From: GCA-2708415 sp964351905
GTDB taxonomy: Bacteria; Pseudomonadota; Alphaproteobacteria; Micavibrionales; Micavibrionaceae
Assembly: GCA_964351905.1 (NCBI GenBank)
Contig: CAYGPG010000041.1
Location: forward strand, 1 to 10,872
Reading direction: 5' to 3'
DNA: 10,872 nt
The first letter of the stretch is position 1; each line of letters begins with the position of its first letter. Shown piece after piece: positions 6,512 through 10,872 of the stretch. The notes below the pieces were generated by a model. That model worked only from the letters and a program-made list of their open reading frames with translations. It was not told where the DNA came from and searched no databases. Position numbers and translations under genes: made by a program.

Positions 6512-6601
6512 CGTCATTGCGAGGAACGAAGTGACGAAGCAATCCAGAAGGTCTGTTGTAAACTGGATTGCCACGGTCGCGAACGCTCCCTCGCAATGAC
6601 G
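6512..6601. repeat. Long palindromic repeat E4 between pfkA and the PH-domain gene
   Basis: The ends are CGTCATTGCGAGG (6512-6524) and CCTCGCAATGACG (6589-6601), a perfect 13-bp inverted repeat. Further inside, CAATCCAG (6540-6547) pairs with CTGGATTG (6563-6570). The stretches between these arms pair only partly. This layout (GTCATTGCGAGG, GAAGCAATCC, GGATTGCC, CTCGCAATGAC) is a type of repeat seen in many bacterial genomes. No T-run follows. It fills most of the 125-base gap and creates an artificial 5' extension of the next reading frame. Confidence 0.85.
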
Positions 6602-6624
6602 AGAAAATTAAAGGTAAGAACAAA

Positions 6625-7197
6625 ATGGAATATATAAGACAGTCATTAGGCGAAGATGAACAACTTATCCATATCGCCCGTTTTCATTGGATGTATAATG
6701 TGAAGGCTGTCTTTAATGTCATTTTCGGTGCAGCCCTTTCAATAGGACTCGTCGTATTTGCCATTAAATTTCAACCTATTATGTTTGGAACCACACCTGA
6801 AGGATTGCCTTTATTGGATCAATTAAGGTCCCTGCACCCTTCTATAAAAATCCTCGCTTTCTTTATTGTTGTGCTGAGTGTTTTAAAATTTGCGCAGATG
6901 ATGATTGTCAAAGCCACCACCGAAATTGGCGTGACCGACAACCGCCTTGTCTATAAACGTGGCCTTGTTGCTCGTGCCGTTGGGGAAATTAATATTGACC
7001 GTATTGAAGGCGTCAACGTACTCCAAGGCGTTTTAGGCCGTATTTTTGGTTACGGTCGCGTGATGGTACGCGGGATGGGCGTCGGTGAAGTCGTCCTGCC
7101 CCCCATCGCCCAGCCCATCCGCTTCAAAAAAGCTATCGAAAAAGCCCGCCAACTCTCCAAAGACAAAGGCGGACAGAGTGCGGCTAGTCAGATATAA
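6625..7197 (+). CDS. Bacterial PH-domain (bPH2/YdbT-like) membrane protein
   Basis: The 190-residue protein has a short N-terminal region ('LGEDEQLIHIARFHW'), two predicted membrane segments (about 24-47 and 73-94) and then a cytoplasmic bacterial PH-like domain (about 98-165). That domain carries the family pattern 'TEIGVTDNRLVYKRGL', 'EINIDRIEGVNVLQGVLGRIFGYGRVMVRG', and a C-terminal basic helix 'FKKAIEKAR'. This is the domain formerly called DUF304. The molecular role is unknown; such proteins sit in the inner membrane. The reading frame is open back to 6568, but those extra 19 residues come from repeat E4, and the ATG at 6625 is preceded by AAAGG about 10 bases away, so I start there. No functional link to pfkA or the secreted-protein gene is visible. 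Confidence 0.85.
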   Translation: MEYIRQSLGEDEQLIHIARFHWMYNVKAVFNVIFGAALSIGLVVFAIKFQPIMFGTTPEGLPLLDQLRSLHPSIKILAFFIVVLSVLKFAQMMIVKATTEIGVTDNRLVYKRGLVARAVGEINIDRIEGVNVLQGVLGRIFGYGRVMVRGMGVGEVVLPPIAQPIRFKKAIEKARQLSKDKGGQSAASQI

Positions 7198-7210
7198 TTG
7201 GATTAACATA

Positions 7211-7240
7211 ATTTAAATTTGGTGTATTAGTCATTTAAAT
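7211..7240. repeat. Paired ATTTAAAT palindromes
   Basis: Two identical 8-bp palindromes, ATTTAAAT at 7211-7218 and 7233-7240, are 22 bases apart centre to centre (about two helical turns). They lie between the PH-domain gene and the secreted-protein gene. The second is followed by CTTTTTTT, so the pair could also form a weak A/T-only terminator hairpin after the PH-domain gene. Either reading is tentative in such A/T-rich DNA. Confidence 0.25.
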
Positions 7241-7261
7241 CTTTTTTTAAGGAGAGTATTA

Positions 7262-7549
7262 ATGAGTTTAAGAATGATTGTGTTTTCAAGTTTAGTCGCA
7301 GGGATTGCCTCAGGACAACCTGCACAAGCCTTAGAGCAATGCAACGATAACTCTTTGTTACCAGATGAGTTTGTTATAGCAGACACTTTGTATAATTTTT
7401 GCTTAGCAGAAAAAACACGCTCTCCCCTTTTTAATTTTTTAGTAAATGAAGCAAACCAAGTAACAGGTTCAAGTCGTGATTCAATTGAACTCATCGAAAA
7501 TATGGCTGATAAAATTCCATGTCGGCGCGTTCTTGGGCTATGCAAATAA
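7262..7549 (+). CDS. Small secreted protein with four cysteines, function unknown
   Basis: I do not recognise a family. The 95-residue product has a short signal peptide: K/R-poor start 'MSLRMIVFSSLVAGIASG', then 'QPAQA' with a likely cut after A23, giving a mature chain of about 72 residues. The mature part has exactly four cysteines (C27, C47, C87, C94), consistent with two disulfides in the periplasm. It contains acidic and polar stretches and no membrane segment. A strong Shine-Dalgarno (AAGGAG) lies a suitable distance before the ATG, and the reading frame ends cleanly with TAA, so this is a real gene rather than a chance frame. It lies 78 bases before ilvD on the same strand, which has its own Shine-Dalgarno sequence; no functional link to ilvD is implied. 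Confidence 0.75.
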   Translation: MSLRMIVFSSLVAGIASGQPAQALEQCNDNSLLPDEFVIADTLYNFCLAEKTRSPLFNFLVNEANQVTGSSRDSIELIENMADKIPCRRVLGLCK

Positions 7550-7627
7550 TTTAATAAACAACCTTCCCATCTCTATCTATTTTGCCTAAAGTTCTTTCTG
7601 AAATTTTAATTCAGGAGAGCTTTAATA

Positions 7628-9349
7628 ATGTCTACCAAATGGGATAAAACCAAACTCGTATCACGTTACGTTACTGAAGGCGCGAAATCTGCGCCGCATC
7701 GCTCGTATTATTACGCTATGGGGTTGACCGAAGAAGAAATTCACCAACCTTTGGTTGGCGTTGCCACCTGTTGGAACGAAGCCGCCCCCTGTAACATTGC
7801 CCTGTCCCGCCAAGCGCAAGCTGTAAAAAAAGGCGTGAAAGATGCCCACGGAACACCGCGTGAATTTACGACCATTACTGTCACGGACGGTATCGCCATG
7901 GGGCATGAAGGTATGCGCTCCTCCCTCGTGTCGCGTGAAATCATTGCAGACTCGGTCGAGCTCACAATGCGTGGTCATTGTTATGATGCGCTTGTGGGGC
8001 TAGCAGGCTGTGATAAATCCCTTCCCGGTATGATGATGGTGATGCTTCGCCTGAACGTGCCATCAGTTTTTATGTATGGTGGCTCCATCCTCCCTGGTAA
8101 GTTTCGCGGGCAAGATGTTGATGTTATTAGTGTTTTTGAAGGTGTCGGCAAGCATGCATCAGGTGAATTTTCAGATGAGGATCTAAAGGAACTAGAATGC
8201 GTCGCCTGCCCCTCCGCAGGTGCCTGTGGCGGGCAGTTTACCGCCAATACCATGGCCTGCGTCAGTGAAGCGATCGGCCTTGCCTTACCCAACAGTGCGG
8301 GTGCCCCTGCCCCGTATGAGTCCAGAGATGATTACGCCATCCAATCTGGCAAAGCGGTGATGGAGCTCATCAAAAACAACCTACGTCCGCGCGATATTGT
8401 GACCCGCAAAAGCTTCGAAAATGCGGCCGCCATTGTCGCCGCAACAGGTGGCTCGACCAATGCTGGCCTGCATTTACCCGCAATGGCGCATGAATGTGGC
8501 ATTGACTTTGACCTGCATGATGTCGGCGAAGTGTTCAAACGCACACCACTCATCGCCAACCTGCGCCCCGGCGGGAAATATGTTGCCAAAGACCTCTATG
8601 ATGTCGGCGGCGTTGGTATTGTGCTGAAAGAACTGCTTGATAATGGCTTCATCCACGGCGATTGTATGACCGTGACTGGCAAAACATTAGCTGAGAATTT
8701 AGAGGGCGTCACCTTGCCGAAAGACCAAGACGTTGTCTTCCCAGTGTCTAACCCCATCCACCCCACAGGCGGCGTGGTGACATTAAAAGGTAATCTCTGC
8801 CCTGAAGGCGCGATTGTGAAGATCGCAGGATTAGAAAACCTTGTCTTTGAAGGCCCTGCCCGCGTATTTGAAGGCGAACAAGCCTGTTTCGACGCCGTAC
8901 AAAATAAAGAAATCGTCGAGGGTCAAGTGATCGTCATCCGCAACGAAGGCCCCAAAGGTGGCCCCGGCATGCGCGAAATGCTCTCCACCACCTCTGCCAT
9001 TTATGGCCAAGGGTTAGGTGATAAAGTCGCGCTGATTACCGATGGTCGTTTTTCGGGCGGAACCCGTGGCTTTTGTATCGGTCACGTCGCGCCCGAAGCC
9101 TATGTCGGCGGCCCCATCGGCTTAATCGAGGATGGTGATATCATCCGCATTGACGCCGAAAGCGGAACAATGGAAGTGAAATTAAGCGAAGAAGAACTCG
9201 CGGAACGTAAGAAAAACTGGAAACCAAGAGCCCATAATTACCAATCAGGAGCCATCTGGAAATACACCCAAACCGTCGGCTCAGCCCGTGAAGGCGCCGT
9301 TACGCACCCAGGTGCCAAGGGTGAGACTCATACTTTTGTGGATTTATGA
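7628..9349 (+). CDS. ilvD: Dihydroxy-acid dehydratase
   Basis: IlvD dehydrates 2,3-dihydroxy-isovalerate and 2,3-dihydroxy-3-methylvalerate to the 2-keto acids that precede valine, leucine and isoleucine. The 573 residues include the three iron-sulfur cysteines C55 ('EAAPCN'), C128 ('LAGCDKSLPG') and C200 ('CPSAGACGGQFTANTMA'). Mg-site residues are D87 ('TVTDGIAMGHEGM') and D129-K130, the lysine being carbamylated in characterised relatives. S476 in 'GRFSGGTRGF' is the likely base. The length fits the shorter form (about 560-575 residues, known [2Fe-2S] enzymes in plants, archaea and mycobacteria) better than the 616-residue E. coli [4Fe-4S] enzyme; cluster type is an inference from length. 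The gene opens after AGGAGA, 9-10 bases before the ATG. Sugar-acid dehydratases share the fold but diverge more from these motifs. No other ilv gene is in view. Confidence 0.96.
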   Translation: MSTKWDKTKLVSRYVTEGAKSAPHRSYYYAMGLTEEEIHQPLVGVATCWNEAAPCNIALSRQAQAVKKGVKDAHGTPREFTTITVTDGIAMGHEGMRSSLVSREIIADSVELTMRGHCYDALVGLAGCDKSLPGMMMVMLRLNVPSVFMYGGSILPGKFRGQDVDVISVFEGVGKHASGEFSDEDLKELECVACPSAGACGGQFTANTMACVSEAIGLALPNSAGAPAPYESRDDYAIQSGKAVMELIKNNLRPRDIVTRKSFENAAAIVAATGGSTNAGLHLPAMAHECGIDFDLHDVGEVFKRTPLIANLRPGGKYVAKDLYDVGGVGIVLKELLDNGFIHGDCMTVTGKTLAENLEGVTLPKDQDVVFPVSNPIHPTGGVVTLKGNLCPEGAIVKIAGLENLVFEGPARVFEGEQACFDAVQNKEIVEGQVIVIRNEGPKGGPGMREMLSTTSAIYGQGLGDKVALITDGRFSGGTRGFCIGHVAPEAYVGGPIGLIEDGDIIRIDAESGTMEVKLSEEELAERKKNWKPRAHNYQSGAIWKYTQTVGSAREGAVTHPGAKGETHTFVDL

Positions 9350-9384
9350 TTAACCCAGCTGAGTCATTTAGAAATATTCACGCC

Positions 9385-9915
9385 CTACCCCACTGATCTG
9401 GACATATTGTTTGTAGCTCTTAAAGGTAAACCAATAGGTGCATATATTTCATATTTTGGACTGCTATATGGATTTTCAGACGGCAGCGCAACATAATTAG
9501 TTTCCCATCTAACACCACCCTCTGGCAGACGTACATGGTAACATTGTGCGCTATACAAAGGTTGATCATAAGGATCTGGAAATAGTCTATCTTTTACTGT
9601 GCCTATAACAGCTTTTATAAAACTAGGTGTAGCGTCAACAACAACGCAATCGTTGTGTGTCATTACATCTCTCTTGGAAAAATTGCGGGTAAAAACATCA
9701 CCATCCATTTCACGTAGATCATCTGATGTAGCAACATGCACATACAATTGTCTATTATGAACTACAGTCTTTCTATTACTCCTTTTATTCCAGTCATATT
9801 GACCGTCTCTCTTAAATTCTAGAGTTTCTGGGTTTGCCTCAACAAATATCACACCTCTGGCTTCCGCGAATGATTTGCGAACCTCATGCAACTCTCTCTC
9901 TGCTATAGTCATCAT
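9385..9915 (-). CDS. Conserved-looking protein of unknown function, 176 residues
   Basis: I do not recognise a family. The protein looks soluble: no signal peptide or membrane segment. A charged helical N-terminus ('ERELHEVRKSFAEARG') leads into a probable alpha/beta core, with 'VIFVEANPETLEF', 'RQLYVHVATSDDLREMDGD', 'DCVVVDATPSFIKAVIG' and an aromatic, proline-rich second half ('LFPDPYDQPLYSAQCYHVRL', 'ENPYSSPKYEIYAPIGLPLR'). Evidence that it is a real gene is good: AAGGAA lies 8 bases before the ATG at 9915, and a near-consensus promoter stands at the expected distance upstream. It is convergent with ilvD (35 bases between stops) and divergent from purE, so it is a single-gene unit. A second ATG directly follows the first. 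It could be accessory cargo, but nothing in it shows mobility. Confidence 0.75.
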   Translation of the reverse strand: MMTIAERELHEVRKSFAEARGVIFVEANPETLEFKRDGQYDWNKRSNRKTVVHNRQLYVHVATSDDLREMDGDVFTRNFSKRDVMTHNDCVVVDATPSFIKAVIGTVKDRLFPDPYDQPLYSAQCYHVRLPEGGVRWETNYVALPSENPYSSPKYEIYAPIGLPLRATNNMSRSVG

Positions 9916-9951
9916 GGTGAAGTTTCCTTATTAAGTTTTCTTAAAAAGATA

Positions 9952-9980
9952 AATTTACAGACTTAGTTTAATTATGTCAA
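9952..9980 (-). promoter_or_regulatory. Sigma-70-type promoter of the 176-residue protein gene
   Basis: On the minus strand TTGACA (9980-9975, exact -35 consensus) is followed after 17 bases by TAAATT (9957-9952, 4 of 6 matches to -10). The start point would fall near 9945, giving a leader of about 30 bases that contains the AAGGAA Shine-Dalgarno sequence. It is the best-matching promoter in the window. Confidence 0.6.
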
Positions 9981-10017
9981 TAAAATTCTTTGATTGATTT
10001 CTCATTGTGGATAAGTC

Positions 10018-10131
10018 ATGTTCTTTCGTCTAGTTGCTCCGCTTTATTTCTGCGCTAGGCAGGAGGAGCGAAGCGTGTATTTCATACGTGAGCAACGAGT
10101 AACGACGCGCAGGAAAAATGGGAGCGACTAG
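10018..10131 (+). other. 37-codon open frame carried by the palindromic repeat before purE
   Basis: An ATG at 10018 opens a frame of 37 codons ending at TAG (10129-10131), in the same frame as purE and one codon (AAA) before its ATG. The predicted peptide is rich in arginine and glutamate ('ARQEERSVYFIREQRVTTRR'). Nearly all of it is inside repeat E5, and no clear Shine-Dalgarno sequence precedes it. It is more likely repeat sequence than a gene, but it could act as a leader frame for purE. Confidence 0.25.
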
Positions 10132-10134
10132 AAA
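10024..10134. repeat. Imperfect long palindrome E5 immediately upstream of purE
   Basis: The outer arms are CTAGTTGCTCC (10030-10040) and GGAGCGACTAG (10121-10131), with 10 of 11 positions paired. Inside, TTTCTGCGC pairs with GCGCAGGAAA (one-base bulge), and the centre holds GTAT-ttc-ATAC (10077-10087). The right arm abuts the purE ATG at 10135, and its GGGAG (10120-10124) is the only Shine-Dalgarno-like site for purE. The stem sequences differ from E1-E4, so this looks like a separate repeat family. Confidence 0.65.
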
Positions 10135-10629
10135 ATGACACATAACGATAAAGACCCGATTGTTGGGATCATCATGGGATCACAGTCTGATTGGAAAACT
10201 ATGGAGCATGCACACGACATATTGCACGACCTTAAAGTACCACATGAAGTCAAAATCGTGTCAGCCCACAGAACGCCTGAGCGTATGACCCAATATGCGA
10301 CGAGCGCAAAAGAACGCGGCCTGAAAGTTATTATCGCTGGCGCCGGTGGTGCCGCCCACTTACCAGGGATGGTGGCGAGCATGACGCCCCTGCCCGTTCT
10401 TGGTGTTCCGATTAAGTCCAAAGCCCTCAAAGGTATGGATAGCCTGCTTTCCATCGCTCAAATGCCGGGCGGCGTGCCCGTCGGCACACTCGCAATCGGT
10501 GAAGCAGGTGCCAAAAACGCAGGCCTTCTCGCCGCCGCCATCATCGGCACGAGCGATGAAACCATCATGAGTAACTTAGAAAGTTATAGACAGGCGCAAA
10601 CAGACGCCGTTAATGAAGAACCCAAATAA
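10135..10629 (+). CDS. purE: N5-carboxyaminoimidazole ribonucleotide mutase, class I PurE
   Basis: PurE converts N5-CAIR, made by PurK, to CAIR in de novo purine synthesis. The 164-residue length is typical. Motifs in order are 'GIIMGSQSDW' (11-20, phosphate binding), 'VSAHRTPERM' (42-51) with catalytic H45, 'AGAGGAAHLPGMVAS' (68-82) with H75, 'PVLGVP' (87-92) and 'IAQMPGGVPVGTLAIG' (107-122). H45 keeps the E. coli number. Co-occurrence with purK supports the bacterial two-step (class I) route rather than the class II AIR carboxylase. The likely Shine-Dalgarno GGGAG is 10 bases before the ATG and belongs to repeat E5, so translation efficiency may depend on that structure being open. A 204-base, repeat-filled gap separates it from purK, where purE and purK are commonly close together or overlapping. 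Confidence 0.96.
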   Translation: MTHNDKDPIVGIIMGSQSDWKTMEHAHDILHDLKVPHEVKIVSAHRTPERMTQYATSAKERGLKVIIAGAGGAAHLPGMVASMTPLPVLGVPIKSKALKGMDSLLSIAQMPGGVPVGTLAIGEAGAKNAGLLAAAIIGTSDETIMSNLESYRQAQTDAVNEEPK

Positions 10630-10630
10630 A

Positions 10631-10799
10631 TTTTACCACCAAGACACAAAGACACCAAGTTTACTCCGGATCGTTATTGCATGGTTTATCCATGCAATCT
10701 AGAGAAATTCAAATGGATTGCACGGACAAGCCGTGTAATGACAAAAACTGTTAAATGTCATCAAAACTTCTTGGTGAACTTGGTGACTTGGTGGTAAAA
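10631..10799. repeat. Outer palindrome of the purE-purK gap (CACCAAG-type arms)
   Basis: TTTTACCACCAAG (10631-10643) and CTTGGTGGTAAAA (10787-10799) are a perfect 13-bp inverted repeat. The stem continues imperfectly through tandem CACCAAG-like units on the left (to about 10659) and CTTGGTG units on the right (from about 10770). It begins one base after the purE stop codon. The loop is occupied by another palindromic element (10673-10742). The arms are of the CACCAAGACACAAAGACACCAAG type of repeat. Confidence 0.8.
10673..10742. repeat. Double-hairpin element E3 nested inside the outer purE-purK palindrome
   Basis: Hairpin A is ATTGCATGG-tttat-CCATGCAAT (10676-10698), a perfect 9-bp stem. A CTAGAGAAATTCAAATGG connector leads to hairpin B, ATTGCACGG-acaag-CCGTGTAAT (10717-10739), with one G-T pair. 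The ends are GTTATTG and AATGAC. The arrangement hairpin, CTAG, hairpin, with ATTG/AATGAC borders, repeats that of E1 and E2. Confidence 0.75.
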
Positions 10800-10833
10800 A
10801 ATTATAGTTAATAAACACAGGTAACACTCTGAC

Positions 10834-10872
10834 ATGAAAATGAAATCTAAAAGATTAGGAATTCTTGGGGGC
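10834..10872 (+). CDS. purK: N5-carboxyaminoimidazole ribonucleotide synthase PurK, first 13 codons (runs off the right edge)
   Basis: PurK uses ATP and bicarbonate to carboxylate AIR to N5-CAIR, the substrate of PurE. Only 'MKMKSKRLGILGG' is present; 'LGILGGGQLG' is the conserved ATP-grasp N-terminus of PurK, and the position directly after purE makes the assignment strong despite its shortness. A second in-frame ATG at 10840 is possible. CAGG lies about 12 bases before the first ATG, which is a weak Shine-Dalgarno match. Confidence 0.8.
   Translation, partial: MKMKSKRLGILGG

Noticed and set aside
7231..7545. Minus-strand open frame of 104 codons
   Set aside because: It is antisense to the small secreted-protein gene, which has the Shine-Dalgarno sequence and signal peptide.
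10631..10799. CRISPR-like array suggested by recurring CACCAAG units
   Set aside because: The units are short, are arranged as two arms of one inverted repeat, and lack uniform spacers.

Overview
The window reads as chromosomal housekeeping DNA from an alphaproteobacterium of moderate-to-low G+C. The evidence is the alphaproteobacterial-style RecO N-terminus, a DUF465/YdcH protein, the YcbB-type L,D-transpeptidase paired with a YcbK-type Tat-exported peptidase, a class I PurE next to PurK, and the type of short palindromic repeats. Intact folate, purine and branched-chain amino acid genes plus a phosphofructokinase argue against a heavily reduced obligate intracellular lifestyle. No genus can be named from the sequence alone.

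Layout. At the left edge is the 5' part of recO (minus), divergent from a histidine-phosphatase gene (plus). A run of minus-strand genes follows. Read in transcription order it is a small ydcH-like protein, a YcbB/LdtD-type L,D-transpeptidase, a Tat-signal DUF882/MepK-like peptidase, folK and folP. The middle of the window is plus-strand: 6-phosphofructokinase, a two-TM bacterial PH-domain protein, a small secreted cysteine-containing protein and ilvD. An unrecognised 176-residue gene lies convergent to ilvD and has its own near-consensus promoter. The right edge carries purE and the first 13 codons of purK.

How the genes work together. FolK and FolP are consecutive enzymes of dihydropteroate synthesis. 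PurE and PurK are the two-enzyme bacterial route from AIR to CAIR. The LdtD-like and MepK-like proteins are, by analogy with E. coli ycbB/ycbK, a maker and a cutter of peptidoglycan 3-3 cross-links.

The most unusual aspect is between the genes. Several palindromic repeats sit exactly at gene borders: 985-1036, 1869-1955, 6512-6601, 10024-10134, and a nested pair in 10631-10799. Four of them share (G)TCATT/AATGA(C)-like or related ends, and three are double hairpins joined at a CTAG core. They are not neutral to the genes. One contains the folP start codon, another supplies the last eight folP residues and its stop codon, a third provides the likely purE ribosome-binding site and a 37-codon frame, and a nested pair separates purE from purK. 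At folK, a terminator hairpin, the Shine-Dalgarno sequence and a candidate promoter are superimposed. I saw no tRNA, rRNA, CRISPR array, transposase or phage gene, and no gene-free stretch over 300 bases.
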